64,000 nucleotides of DNA, from contig NZ_CP053435.1 of NCBI RefSeq assembly GCF_013127955.1, positions 3,318,501 to 3,382,500 of the forward strand, in the 5' to 3' direction. Each line of letters opens with the position of its first letter. Within the stretch, counting starts at the first letter, position 1. The notes under the pieces are model-generated. The model searched no databases. It was not told the DNA's origin and saw nothing but the letters and a program-made list of their open reading frames with translations. The DNA is from Spirosoma taeanense. GTDB taxonomy: Bacteria; Bacteroidota; Bacteroidia; Cytophagales; Spirosomataceae. Below, in pieces: positions 8,493 through 17,261 of this stretch. Both the position numbers and the translations under genes were made by a program.

Positions 8493-8864
8493 TCAGGCAG
8501 TTTTAAGGATATATTCTGCCCGAATATGCAGCTTTTCATGCAGGCGTTTCGCTAAGTCCATATTGACCTTACGTTTGCCGGCAAGCACTTCAGACAATCG
8601 GGTTTCGGTAATGCCTAGCACCTTAGCCGTGTCGCGTTGCTTGAGATTTTCCTGAAACATGCGTAAACGAATCATCTCCGGCAATGTAGCTGGCTCAATA
8701 GGCATAGGATAGTGTTCGTCCTCATACCGTTCGACCAGCAGCGAAAGCCGCTGCAATTCAGCCAAATCAGATTCTGTTAGATTTGGCGACCCTTTGGCCA
8801 GTAGGCTTTCAATAGCCTCCATAGCCTGTGTGTAATCGGTTTGTGACTCTATTGTTAAAATCAT
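8493..8864 (-). CDS. higA: Type II antitoxin, HigA-like HTH protein
   Basis: Antitoxin partner of the adjacent HigB-like toxin. It is 123 aa. The N-terminal half is helical and acidic, with the sequence LLAKGSPNLTESDLAELQRLSLLVERYEDEHYP seen only in part as a dimer/toxin-neutralising region. The C-terminal half (about 65-120) is a Cro/CI-type helix-turn-helix: RDTAKVLGITETRLSEVLAG is the HTH core. It follows the toxin gene by 27 nt on the same strand, the toxin-first order typical of higBA. HigA proteins usually repress their own operon by binding the promoter. Confidence 0.88.
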   Translation of the reverse strand: MILTIESQTDYTQAMEAIESLLAKGSPNLTESDLAELQRLSLLVERYEDEHYPMPIEPATLPEMIRLRMFQENLKQRDTAKVLGITETRLSEVLAGKRKVNMDLAKRLHEKLHIRAEYILKTA

Positions 8865-8891
8865 AGCATCCTTTTTGCTACAGTACTTCAG

Positions 8892-9185
8892 CTACGCTGT
8901 CGAAGCGTCTATTTTGTCGTATTCCGAATGTGTACCGATGAACCGGATAAAAACGGTTCGTACCGGAAAAATGATCCGGGCAATCAGGCGATACTGATTG
9001 CCTTTTATGTTGAATACGTAATTGTCGTTTCCAACATAATCAACGGAATTAAATGAGTTTTTGACATCAGCCAGATTACTCCAATCAGCGGCTTTTGTTT
9101 TCAGATACCATTCATTCAGAGCTTCGGTTGACTGCGGTTTTGATACTCCGTACTCGTGAATGGCTTTTTTGCTGACAATGACCAT
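8892..9185 (-). CDS. higB: Type II toxin, HigB family mRNA interferase
   Basis: RelE-fold endoribonuclease of the HigB family, which cleaves mRNA on the ribosome. The 97-aa product has the family pattern: an N-terminal VIVSKKAIHEYG strand-helix, WYLKTKAADWSNLADVKNSF, then NYVFNIKGNQYRLIARI and the C-terminal FIRFIGTHSEYDKID, which carries the conserved His-Tyr-Asp region. Its length fits the family. The gene is first in the operon, before higA. It is transcribed divergently from the TonB-dependent receptor with 180 bp between. All of the family's conserved blocks appear intact, so the toxin is probably functional. Confidence 0.9.
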   Translation of the reverse strand: MVIVSKKAIHEYGVSKPQSTEALNEWYLKTKAADWSNLADVKNSFNSVDYVGNDNYVFNIKGNQYRLIARIIFPVRTVFIRFIGTHSEYDKIDASTA

Positions 9186-9314
9186 TGTCCCGGCAGGCTT
9201 TAGATTCGACGTTATTTTCCATTTTTTTAAGACACAAACTAGAGGTGTATAGGCGTCTGAAAAATAGCCAGATACTTACACTTTTCAAAATTTTATCATC
9301 ATTATCGAAATTTA

Positions 9315-9345
9315 TTCGTTCAGGATAGACAATGACCTACTTTTG
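9315..9345 (+). promoter_or_regulatory. Promoter of the TonB-dependent receptor gene
   Basis: TACTTTTG at 9338-9345 is an exact TAnnTTTG -7 element. TTCG at 9315-9318, one mismatch from the -33 TTTG, is separated by 19 bp, the usual Bacteroidota spacing. The start codon is 20 nt downstream. Confidence 0.6.
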
Positions 9346-9365
9346 CATAGAATTCCTGACTTCCT

Positions 9366-11486
9366 ATGCTCAAACGTCTCCCACAGTCCGCTTTTCTTTT
9401 CGCTTTTCTAGGTACCTATTCGCTCTTTGCCCAGACGCCTACCCCCTCTTCTCTCGACGATACGCTCCAACTGAATGAAGTGGTGGTGCGGGGTTATGCC
9501 ACCAACCGACGACTGCTCGAAACGGCAGCTTCGGTGGGTCTGCTGACGCGCCGGGATCTAAACCAGCGCTTCGGCACCCCTACCCTTGTTCCAGCACTCA
9601 ACACGCTTCCCGGCGTTCGGGCCGACGAGCGCTCACCGGGCAGTTACCGGCTGGCCATCCGGGGCAGCGCGATCCGGTCGCCATTTGGTGTGCGGAACGT
9701 AAAGGCCTACTGGAACGAGTTGCCGCTGACCGATGCGGGCGGCAACACGCCACTCAACGCGCTGGACGTTCGGGCACTGGGCCGGATCGAAGTGATCAAA
9801 GGGCCATCGGGAAGTTTGTACGGAGCCGGAACGGGTGGCACGATTCTGTTTAGTGGACTGGCGGTTCCGCAGGGACAATCGAACGTAGAGGTATCGGCTT
9901 TAGGCGGCAGTTACGGCCTGCTGGGTAATGGCGTAGTGGTGCAGACCGGCAAGAACAACTCGGCCATCACGCTCAATTACAACCATCTGCAAAGCGACGG
10001 TTATCGAAACCACAGTGCTCTGGTACGGGACAACATCAGCCTGATCGGGTCGTTCAACGTCAGCGACAAACGCACGGTTTCGGTACTGGGCCTCTACTCA
10101 GACCTGCACTACCAGACACCGGGCGGACTGACCCAGGCACAATTCCAGGTCAACCCCCGCGCGTCGCGTCTGGCTACCCGAACACTCCCCAGCAGCGCCG
10201 AACAGCGGGCGGGTATCTATCAGAAAGTTGGCTATCTCGGTCTGTCGCATGAATATCGCTGGAATGACCGCATCCAGAATACGACGGTTCTTTACGGCTC
10301 AACAACCGACTTTGCCAACCCGTTTATCACGAACTACGAAAAGCGCACCGATCAGGGCATGGGTGGCCGAACCGTTACCCAGATTCGCCTGCCAAATGGT
10401 CCGCTGCCCACGACCTTTACGGTTGGCGCCGAGCTACTACGTAACTTTACTATTGTTCGGAACTTTGGTAACCGTCTCGGCACAGCCGATACCATCCAGA
10501 CCGACGAAGAACTCATTGCCCGCCAGTCTACGGTTTTTGCGCAGGCCGAAATGCAGCTTCCCGCCCGGTTTAGACTAACAGCAGGGCTCAGCCGTAACGA
10601 CGTTCGTTACGGATTTACGCGCTTCCCGACGCGGGCTATTGGCGCTTTACCGGCCACATTGCTGACGCGCAATTTTTCGCCGGTCTGGTTACCACGGCTG
10701 GCGTTGCTGCGTACGTTCGGGCCGAACGTTTCGGGCTTTGTCAGCATCAGCACGGGCTATTCAGCGCCATCGAGTCAGGAAGTTCGGCCATCGGCGGGGG
10801 GATTCAGTACAACGCTCAACCCCGAGCGGGGCACGAGTTACGAAGCGGGCTTACGCGGTTCGGCCATCCAGAGCCGACTACGGTATGATGTGGCGGTGTA
10901 TCAGTTTGCGCTCCGCCAGACTATCGTCCGACGCTCGAACGAAGCCGGGGCCGAATATTTCATCAACGCGGGTCGGACAGATCAGCGCGGCCTGGAAGCG
11001 CAGTTTTCGTATGACTTTGTCCGCCCGACTTTTCTTTCTGCCACCGAACGCGGGTTTCTCTCCCTTCTGCGCATCTGGCACAGCCTGACCCTGACGGATT
11101 ACCGCTTCCGGGATTACATCCAGGGAACCAGTGATCTGTCCAACAATCGGGTGCCGGGAGTCGCACCGGCTACGCTCGTAACGGGTCTGGATGCCGAAAC
11201 ACGACCGGGCCTTTACGCTCACCTGACGTACCAGTTCCTGAACCCGTTCCCGCTCAACGACGCCAACACGGTTAGCGCCCTGCCGACGCGTTTACTGCAG
11301 GCCACGCTGGGTTTCCGCCGACCCTTTGGGCAGCACTGGACGCTGGATGTGTACGCCAGTGGCGACAACCTGCTAAACCAGACCTATTCGCTCGGCTACG
11401 ACCTGAACGCCGTGGGTAACCGCTATTATAATGCCTCCCCGACCCGTAATGGCATCGGCGGAATCCGGATTAGCGCCAAGTGGTGA
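9366..11486 (+). CDS. TonB-dependent receptor (FecA/siderophore-type)
   Basis: Outer-membrane active transporter energised by TonB. Residues 1-22 are a signal peptide ending LFAQ. A TonB-box-like segment LQLNEVVVRGYA is near 34-45. The plug domain runs about 45-155, with RLAIRGSAIRSPFGVRNVK, a conserved DVRALGRIEVIKGPSGSLYGAGT. The 22-strand barrel extends to residue 706 and ends ISAKW, an aromatic C-terminus suited to BAM insertion. No carboxypeptidase-like N-terminal extension and no SusD partner are present, so this is the classic iron/cofactor-type receptor. The following ABC ATPase and permease may be functionally linked, although they have their own promoter. The ligand is unknown. Confidence 0.93.
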   Translation: MLKRLPQSAFLFAFLGTYSLFAQTPTPSSLDDTLQLNEVVVRGYATNRRLLETAASVGLLTRRDLNQRFGTPTLVPALNTLPGVRADERSPGSYRLAIRGSAIRSPFGVRNVKAYWNELPLTDAGGNTPLNALDVRALGRIEVIKGPSGSLYGAGTGGTILFSGLAVPQGQSNVEVSALGGSYGLLGNGVVVQTGKNNSAITLNYNHLQSDGYRNHSALVRDNISLIGSFNVSDKRTVSVLGLYSDLHYQTPGGLTQAQFQVNPRASRLATRTLPSSAEQRAGIYQKVGYLGLSHEYRWNDRIQNTTVLYGSTTDFANPFITNYEKRTDQGMGGRTVTQIRLPNGPLPTTFTVGAELLRNFTIVRNFGNRLGTADTIQTDEELIARQSTVFAQAEMQLPARFRLTAGLSRNDVRYGFTRFPTRAIGALPATLLTRNFSPVWLPRLALLRTFGPNVSGFVSISTGYSAPSSQEVRPSAGGFSTTLNPERGTSYEAGLRGSAIQSRLRYDVAVYQFALRQTIVRRSNEAGAEYFINAGRTDQRGLEAQFSYDFVRPTFLSATERGFLSLLRIWHSLTLTDYRFRDYIQGTSDLSNNRVPGVAPATLVTGLDAETRPGLYAHLTYQFLNPFPLNDANTVSALPTRLLQATLGFRRPFGQHWTLDVYASGDNLLNQTYSLGYDLNAVGNRYYNASPTRNGIGGIRISAKW

Positions 11487-11569
11487 GTTGATTGGATCAG
11501 ACTTTATGGGGCTTATGAGGAGCGGTTTTCATGGCTGACGGAAGCGTCCAGGTCAGCTCAAACAATCGC

Positions 11570-11577
11570 TATTTTTG
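11570..11577 (+). promoter_or_regulatory. -7 promoter element of the ABC transporter pair
   Basis: TATTTTTG is an exact TAnnTTTG match, 22 nt before the TTG start of the ATPase gene. It suggests the ABC pair can be transcribed separately from the receptor. Confidence 0.45.
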
Positions 11578-11599
11578 CCGCTAACCAACCCCTATCCGC

Positions 11600-12235
11600 T
11601 TGCTGACTGTTTCGAACCTGACTAAAGCCTATAACGGACGTACCGTTCTGACCATATCGGATTTACAGCTGCCAATAGGGGTTCATTACTTCCGGGGTGG
11701 CAACGGCTCGGGCAAGACCACCTTTTTCCGTACGGTCGCGGGTTTGCTGCCCTTTTCGGGCGAAATACGGCTGGACGGCCAGTATGAAATCAACCGCGAT
11801 CCGGTTGCGTATCGGCTACGGGTCAATTACGCCGAAGCCGAGCCGCTTTACCCGCCTTTTCTGACGCCCCGTGATCTGGCCGGATTTGTCGGCCGCGCCA
11901 AACGTAATCCGGCGGGGCAGGTCGACGAACTGACTGACGTGCTGGGGGTCGGAAACTTCTGGACACAACCGACCGGGACGTTTTCGAGCGGTATGCTCAA
12001 GAAATTATCGCTGCTGCTCGCGCTGCTTGGCAGGCCCCGGCTGGTGCTACTGGACGAACCCCTGACGACCCTAGACGTAACGACAGCCACCCGACTGTTC
12101 GATTACGTCCGGCGGCTCCGCGATGAAGAGAACGTATCGTTTTGTCTGACCTCACACCAGGACGTTAGCCTGACGGGCCTATCGCTGACCAGCACCTGGC
12201 AGGTTAGCGACGGTCAAATTAGCCCCGTAACCTGA
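11600..12235 (+). CDS. ABC transporter ATP-binding protein
   Basis: Cytoplasmic ATPase subunit, 211 aa, close to a minimal nucleotide-binding domain. Walker A is GGNGSGKTT at residues 33-41. The signature motif is the variant FSSGMLKKLSLLLALL near 130. Walker B is LVLLDEP, followed by a D-loop-like TTLD. The switch His is in LTSHQD. Translation appears to start at TTG (11600), since no ATG lies before the first beta strand. The stop is 7 bp before the permease gene, so the two form a unit. The short domain resembles exporter-type NBDs (CcmA-like), but direction and substrate cannot be told from sequence. Confidence 0.9.
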   Translation: MLTVSNLTKAYNGRTVLTISDLQLPIGVHYFRGGNGSGKTTFFRTVAGLLPFSGEIRLDGQYEINRDPVAYRLRVNYAEAEPLYPPFLTPRDLAGFVGRAKRNPAGQVDELTDVLGVGNFWTQPTGTFSSGMLKKLSLLLALLGRPRLVLLDEPLTTLDVTTATRLFDYVRRLRDEENVSFCLTSHQDVSLTGLSLTSTWQVSDGQISPVT

Positions 12236-12242
12236 TCTGCAA

Positions 12243-13328
12243 ATGCTGGCTATCCTCTTCCGAATTTTTGTGAGCCGGTTCTATGTGCAGAATGCGGGTA
12301 CGTTTCTGTTCATCATTCTGCTGGCGTTCGGCTTTTTGAGCACCCGGGAACACGAAGCCTTGATTCTGGCTATTCTGGGTTCGCCTTTTCTTCTGGCGCT
12401 TGTTCTGCTGCTATGGGGCCTGTATACGCTGAACGTGAGCGCCTTCAACCGGCAGGTCCTTACTGAACCGGAACACCTGTTTTTGCAGACATTCTGGCTT
12501 ATGCCCAACCCGGTTCGTGGGGCGATGTGGCTGGTGATTCATACGGCCCAACTTCTACCCATGATTGCTTACGCAACCTGGATTGTGATCAGGGGCGTCC
12601 AGCATAAAGCGTTCGGTCCGGTACTTGCTATCGGATTTGCCCTGCTGGTTTTCGTATGCGTAAGTGCCTGGTCAACGGATTTTCGACTACGCAATCCCGG
12701 CCCCGACACCCGGCAACTTCCCCGGTTGAACGTTCGTCTGCCGTATGAGCTATTCTTCCCGGCCTACTGGCTACGGCATGAGCCGCTGTCCTTCGTACTC
12801 ACAAAAGCCTTTTCGGGTCTGCTGCTAGCGGGCGTTTGCCGACTCTTTCCCACCGATGATTACGACCAGCGGCTGCTGCTCATTGGTCTCCTGCTGGCTG
12901 GACTGGGGCATTCGCAGGTCGGCGGACAGCTAAGCGCCTTCGAGCGTCAGTACCTGTTGCTTCTCCCGAATCTGCCACTCGCATGGTGGCAACGGCTGAG
13001 CCGGTACGCCTTCACCTACGGACTGATCTGGTTACCGGAGCTGCTGATTTTACTACGTAACTGCCCAGACGCTATTCGTCCGGATTACGTTGTCTGGCTC
13101 TGGCTGACCGGCTGGGGCTGGTTACTGCTCATGCATAGTCTTGCTAACGGCCGAGACATCCTGCCCGAACGCTGGTTGACGGGCATTGTGGCGAGCTTTA
13201 TTATTGGCCTGCTGCTCATCATGTACGGACTGCCCGTCGGTGCGTGGCTAACGTTGGGCTGGCTGGGGGCAGTTGGAAACTGGCATTATGAGTTTCGTCG
13301 GCGCGGGCAGGAAACCCCAGCCTCCTGA
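12243..13328 (+). CDS. Multi-spanning membrane protein, probable ABC permease
   Basis: A 361-aa very hydrophobic protein with about ten predicted membrane helices (for example residues 16-31, 40-60, 95-115, 127-150, 310-345). I recognise no named family. Its position 7 bp after an ABC ATPase gene, on the same strand, makes it the likely membrane partner. The ATPase itself carries no membrane domain. The N-terminus ILFRIFVSRFYVQNAGTFL resembles Bacteroidota ABC-2-like permeases in style only. It ends 4 bp from the convergent oxidoreductase gene. The ATG start agrees with the first helix. Confidence 0.75.
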   Translation: MLAILFRIFVSRFYVQNAGTFLFIILLAFGFLSTREHEALILAILGSPFLLALVLLLWGLYTLNVSAFNRQVLTEPEHLFLQTFWLMPNPVRGAMWLVIHTAQLLPMIAYATWIVIRGVQHKAFGPVLAIGFALLVFVCVSAWSTDFRLRNPGPDTRQLPRLNVRLPYELFFPAYWLRHEPLSFVLTKAFSGLLLAGVCRLFPTDDYDQRLLLIGLLLAGLGHSQVGGQLSAFERQYLLLLPNLPLAWWQRLSRYAFTYGLIWLPELLILLRNCPDAIRPDYVVWLWLTGWGWLLLMHSLANGRDILPERWLTGIVASFIIGLLLIMYGLPVGAWLTLGWLGAVGNWHYEFRRRGQETPAS

Positions 13329-13332
13329 GCGA

Positions 13333-14313
13333 TTAATGCGCCGTAATCTGATCGAGAATAGCACTGGTCCGCGCGCCAGTTTCGCCCGTACTTGGGCATT
13401 TTCCTTCGCCCCGCAGTTCGTTTACAATCTGCTCAATAAGCGGCAGCTGCACATGCTCCGGCATGGGAATCAGGTATTCGTCAGAGCCGGTTTCGGTATC
13501 GACCTGGATTCGGAAATTTTCAAAAAACGAGAACGTAATTTTACCCCTGGAGCCAATCAGTTGGGTCTGCTCGATCCGCTGCTCATTATTGACCGTAAAA
13601 CACCAGCTTCCTGTACCGAGTACGCCCGACTCAAATTCGAAATTAGCCACGACGATATCATCTGCGGCATACAAGTCAGCCTGATTTCGGGAGATTCCCC
13701 GGGCGGTCTTGATTGGTCCGAGGATAAACTGCAGAAAATCGAACTGGTGAGAAGCGTAATCGTGGAATAGACCCCCGCCCGAAACAACCGGCAACACACG
13801 CCAGTTGGGCTGTGGGCTTTTACCAAGTTCCCGGTCTGCCGGTTGCCAGTTCATCTGAACGTGAACGTAGCGAATGTCGCCAATAACATGCTGGTCAACG
13901 AGTTCTTTAACCTTCAGAAAATACGGTAATGCACGCCGATAAAAAGCCACGAACAGCGGCACACCAGTTTCCCGGCTTACCCGATTCATGGCTTCACACT
14001 CGGTGGCATTCATCGCCATCGGCTTCTCGACGTAAACCGGCTTTCCAGCGCGCAGCGCCCGAATTGCGTAATCGGCATGGCTGTCGGGGGGTGTAGCAAT
14101 ATAAACGGCATTGACTTCGGGGTCATTAATCAGCGCATCGGCATCGTCGTACCAGGTCGGCACCTGATGTCGTTGCGCATAATCAGCGGCCTTTTCGGCA
14201 TCTCTGCGCATGACGGCCACTAATGACGAATGCGGCACTTTCCCGAAAGCCGGGCCGCTTTTTACTTCCGTTACGTCGCCACAGCCAATAATTCCCCATT
14301 TGAGTTGATCCAT
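13333..14313 (-). CDS. Gfo/Idh/MocA family oxidoreductase
   Basis: NAD(P)-dependent sugar or cyclitol dehydrogenase-type protein. The N-terminal Rossmann fold starts KWGIIGCGDVTEVKSGPAF (residues 5-23), a GxGxxx dinucleotide motif. VYIATPPDSHADYAIRAL and GKPVYVEKPMAMNATECE form the conserved cofactor/EKP motif, in which the Lys is catalytic in many members. The C-terminal alpha/beta domain contains SGGGLFHDYASHQFDFLQF with the conserved Asp-His pair. Length of 326 aa is normal. Substrate cannot be predicted. The protein appears cytoplasmic: no signal peptide is seen, unlike many Bacteroidota paralogues with a Tat leader. Confidence 0.93.
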   Translation of the reverse strand: MDQLKWGIIGCGDVTEVKSGPAFGKVPHSSLVAVMRRDAEKAADYAQRHQVPTWYDDADALINDPEVNAVYIATPPDSHADYAIRALRAGKPVYVEKPMAMNATECEAMNRVSRETGVPLFVAFYRRALPYFLKVKELVDQHVIGDIRYVHVQMNWQPADRELGKSPQPNWRVLPVVSGGGLFHDYASHQFDFLQFILGPIKTARGISRNQADLYAADDIVVANFEFESGVLGTGSWCFTVNNEQRIEQTQLIGSRGKITFSFFENFRIQVDTETGSDEYLIPMPEHVQLPLIEQIVNELRGEGKCPSTGETGARTSAILDQITAH

Positions 14314-14372
14314 ACCGTCAATTAGTCGTTTCGACAGATAAGATCAACGTGGGAACTTACTACTGAACGCCC

Positions 14373-15683
14373 TCAGCTCTTTTTCTGCCTGCCCGCCAGA
14401 GCCTGCTTTTCGGCCATCTGCGTAATGGCCGTTACCAGCCGGTCGAGGTCTTTGGGCGTGTGGTAAATGTGGGGCGTTACGCGTACGCCGTGGATGTTCT
14501 CCCAGTCGATGGGCGACGTATGGATTTTGTACTGGCCAAGCAACTGACTTTCGATCTCACCGGGTTTCATGCCGTCGATGGAAAACAGGGCCACCGCGCC
14601 GGCGAACTCCGGCTTGAGCGAGGTATGAAGTTTAACCCCTGGCACTTCCCGGACCCGTTCCATCCAGTAGTTTTTCAGATAATGCGCCCGGGCGAACTTG
14701 CGGGCCGACCCGATGCTGTTGTGGAAATCAACGGCTGTACCGATTGCCATTTCCGAAGCGAACGAGCGTGTCCCCAGACTCTCGAACTTGCGGATGTCGG
14801 GACCGTCGGGTTCGTTGTTGGACAATAATGCCCATACATTTTTGATTTTGGGCTGGCGGATGTAAAGCATGCCGCTGCCAAACGGCGCACAGAGCCACTT
14901 GTGCAGACTGGTCGCGTAATAATCCGCGCCGAGGTCAGGAATTTTGAAGTCGAACAAGGCAAACGAATGCGCACCGTCAGCAATGACCTCAATCCCCCGC
15001 TTGTGGGCTTCATCGGCAATTTTCCGCACCGGCACGACCTGCCCTACCCAGTTGATCAGGTGGGTAACGTGAACCACCTTCGTGCGGGGCGTAAACGCTT
15101 TGACGTACTGCTCTACCAGCGCGTCTTCGTTTTCGCTGGGGAGTTCGAGATTCAGATATACCAGCTTGATGCCATCGCGTTTTTCGCGCTGTTTCCAGGC
15201 ATTGAGCATGTTCGGATAGTCCTGTTTGGTCAGCACTACCTCGTCGCCCGCTTTTAAATTCAGTCCGAAAATGACCGTGTTCAGCCCTTCGGTGGCGTTG
15301 CGGTTGATGGCAATTTCTTCCGCCGAGCAACCCGCCAGATCGGCCAGCTTGCTGCGCAGGGCTTCGCGGCCCTGATCCAGAATCCGCCACATGTAATAGG
15401 ATGGCGCTTCGTTGGCGTACTGATAGAATCGGATGTGCGCGTCCTGCACCACTTTCGGCTGCGGACAAACCCCGCCATTATTAAGGTTCAGCAGGTTCGG
15501 CGATACGGTGTACTCTGATTTTACCCACGCCCAGAAATCTTCGTCCTGCGCCCACTCGGTCGGCGATTTTAGCGAAGCATCGGCTAGCGTAATGGGGCTG
15601 GCATACGTTTCGGGGGTAAATAGCGGTAAGGTCAGGGCGCCAGCGGCTGCGGCCTGCCGAAAGAAGGTTCTGCGGTTGGTCAT
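14373..15683 (-). CDS. Class V aminotransferase-fold PLP enzyme, exported by Tat
   Basis: PLP-dependent enzyme of the aminotransferase class V / cysteine desulfurase-like fold. Residues 3-8 are NRRTFF, a Tat twin-arginine motif, followed by a hydrophobic AAAAGALTLPLF and a likely cleavage near ETYASP. Core motifs include NRNATEGLNTVIFGL, DEVVLTKQDYPNML, VIADGAHSFALFDF with the PLP-contacting Asp and His, and YYATSLHKWLCAPFGSG with the Schiff-base Lys. Family members in Bacteroidota include isopenicillin-N-epimerase-like proteins of unknown role. Periplasmic export of a PLP enzyme is plausible through Tat, since it folds with its cofactor first. A TAGTTTTA element (7 of 8 to the -7 consensus) lies 34 nt upstream. 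Confidence 0.92.
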   Translation of the reverse strand: MTNRRTFFRQAAAAGALTLPLFTPETYASPITLADASLKSPTEWAQDEDFWAWVKSEYTVSPNLLNLNNGGVCPQPKVVQDAHIRFYQYANEAPSYYMWRILDQGREALRSKLADLAGCSAEEIAINRNATEGLNTVIFGLNLKAGDEVVLTKQDYPNMLNAWKQREKRDGIKLVYLNLELPSENEDALVEQYVKAFTPRTKVVHVTHLINWVGQVVPVRKIADEAHKRGIEVIADGAHSFALFDFKIPDLGADYYATSLHKWLCAPFGSGMLYIRQPKIKNVWALLSNNEPDGPDIRKFESLGTRSFASEMAIGTAVDFHNSIGSARKFARAHYLKNYWMERVREVPGVKLHTSLKPEFAGAVALFSIDGMKPGEIESQLLGQYKIHTSPIDWENIHGVRVTPHIYHTPKDLDRLVTAITQMAEKQALAGRQKKS

Positions 15684-16010
15684 GGCGAATCAGGTTGTGA
15701 GGAGGAACGATGCAGAGTAAAACTACACGTTTCAGCTTAGAAAACAAGCTTTTACGCCCTGATTAAGCCGTTTAAGGCCCCATCTGAAGCTTTTAGTCCA
15801 TAAACTCCAACTGCCCGAGTTGGTCTGGTAATCATGGCTTTGCGGGTCGTATAGTCGCAATAGCCGACGATCAGATTCCCACCCACTTTCTTTTCAGGGA
15901 GCTCTCAACTATTCATTGTGGTATAGAACCGCCGGTGTAAAAATGTAAGTAGGCTATCTGCTAACCTTTTACCTTTTGCCAACAGATTCGTCAACCAGCA
16001 GCTTCAGCCC
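15684..16010. other. 327-bp divergent intergenic region with candidate lepB promoter
   Basis: No coding sequence is convincing here. It contains a small ccaact/agttgg hairpin at 15807-15823. TACCTTTTG at 15970-15978 is like TAnnTTTG but with one extra base before TTTG, 32 nt before lepB. The left end would hold the aminotransferase promoter (TAGTTTTA at 15718-15725, minus strand). Confidence 0.4.
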
Positions 16011-17186
16011 ATGAAAACCCGGTTCAGGTCAACGAAAAAAGTGGATCAGGAAGGTAGTCAGCGAAAAAAATCAGCGTTAAGAGAGTGGGGCAATTCGGTT
16101 CTGTTTGCCGTGGTAGCCGCCACCCTGATTCGCTTCTTTACGTTCGAAGCGTTTGCCATTCCGACTCCTTCTATGGAGAACAGCCTCTTCGTAGGGGATT
16201 ATTTATTCGTCAGTAAGCTTCATTACGGATCTCGAACGCCTAGGACACCTTTGCAGGTTCCGCTTACCCACCAGAAAATATGGGGCACAAACATCCCGTC
16301 CTACAGCACGGCCATTCAGCTCCCTTCTTATCGTCTGCCCGGTTTTTCAAACGTTAAAAACGGGGATGTCGTCGTCTTTAATTATCCACCACCCAAGGCG
16401 GGCGAGCCAGCCTACCCTACCGATCTGAAAACTAATTTCATCAAGCGGTGTATCGGGATTCCCGGCGACGTTGTGACGATCAGATTAGGTCAGGTATATG
16501 TCAATGAAAAACTAGTGCCCGCGCCACCCCAGTCGGAGGCTAATTACTTCGTCGAAACCACGGAAATACTTGACGAGCGGTTCTTCCGGAAATACGGCAT
16601 TGTCAACGATTACGGGTCAGCGGAAGGCCCGTTTATCAACTGGCAACCCCTTGAGTCCTTCAATGCCTTAACCCAGACGACAACGCTGGTAGGGTATCGG
16701 GTCAATGCAACCCAGGCTACCATCGATCAGTTCAAGAAATTTGATTGGGTAAAGAACGTAGAACGCATGACGGTCCGGCCTGGCGAGCGGCAATCCGTTT
16801 ACGGCAGTTCGGCGTTCAACTGGAATCTGGACAATTTTGGTCCGCTGACGGTTCCTAAAAAGGGTATGACCGTGCCCATAAACAAAGAAACCCTGGCCGT
16901 TTATGGGCCTGTTATTCAACGCTACGAAGACAATAAAATTCCCGTCCTGACACCCACCAGCCTGACTATTGATGGTCGGCCCATTACGTCCTACACCTTC
17001 AAGCAGGATTATTACTTCATGATGGGCGACAATCGACACAACTCCGAGGATTCGCGAGTTTGGGGATTCGTTCCCGAAGACCACATCGTTGGTAAGGCGG
17101 TGTTTGTGTGGATGTCGATTGATCCCGTTCCCGCCGACATCTGGCATAAAATCCGCTGGAGCCACCTGTTTAGTGTGGTCAGGTAA
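16011..17186 (+). CDS. lepB: Signal peptidase I
   Basis: Membrane-bound serine protease that removes signal peptides from Sec and Tat substrates. One N-terminal membrane segment (about 27-47) precedes the catalytic Ser54 in IPTPSMENSLFVGDYLFV. The general base is Lys145 in NFIKRCIGIPGDVV. The C-terminal boxes YYFMMGDNRHNSEDSRVWGFV and IVGKAVFVWMS are intact. At 391 aa it is longer than the Escherichia enzyme (324 aa), owing to an inserted segment of roughly 120 residues between the Lys box and the MGDNR box; Bacteroidota LepB proteins commonly have such an insertion. It ends before a strong bidirectional hairpin. Confidence 0.96.
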   Translation: MKTRFRSTKKVDQEGSQRKKSALREWGNSVLFAVVAATLIRFFTFEAFAIPTPSMENSLFVGDYLFVSKLHYGSRTPRTPLQVPLTHQKIWGTNIPSYSTAIQLPSYRLPGFSNVKNGDVVVFNYPPPKAGEPAYPTDLKTNFIKRCIGIPGDVVTIRLGQVYVNEKLVPAPPQSEANYFVETTEILDERFFRKYGIVNDYGSAEGPFINWQPLESFNALTQTTTLVGYRVNATQATIDQFKKFDWVKNVERMTVRPGERQSVYGSSAFNWNLDNFGPLTVPKKGMTVPINKETLAVYGPVIQRYEDNKIPVLTPTSLTIDGRPITSYTFKQDYYFMMGDNRHNSEDSRVWGFVPEDHIVGKAVFVWMSIDPVPADIWHKIRWSHLFSVVR

Positions 17187-17196
17187 CTTGATCCAG

Positions 17197-17250
17197 TTGC
17201 TGTAAAAATAAAGCCAGAGCTACTACGCCCTGGCTTTATTTTTACAGCAA
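17197..17250. terminator. Bidirectional terminator, perfect 21-bp stem
   Basis: Bases 17197-17217 are the exact reverse complement of 17230-17250, with a 12-nt loop. The stem base is A-rich on one arm and T-rich on the other, giving a U-tract in either direction. It separates the convergent lepB and menB genes. Confidence 0.9.
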
Positions 17251-17261
17251 CCCAGGCTCGC

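Noticed and set aside
7669..8655. A 328-codon plus-strand frame across queE and higA
   Set aside because: It crosses two firmly assigned minus-strand genes and an intergenic promoter; no protein family recognised.
17197..17250. Inverted repeat as insertion-sequence ends
   Set aside because: Short, AT-tailed and between convergent genes; a bidirectional terminator explains it, and no transposase is near.
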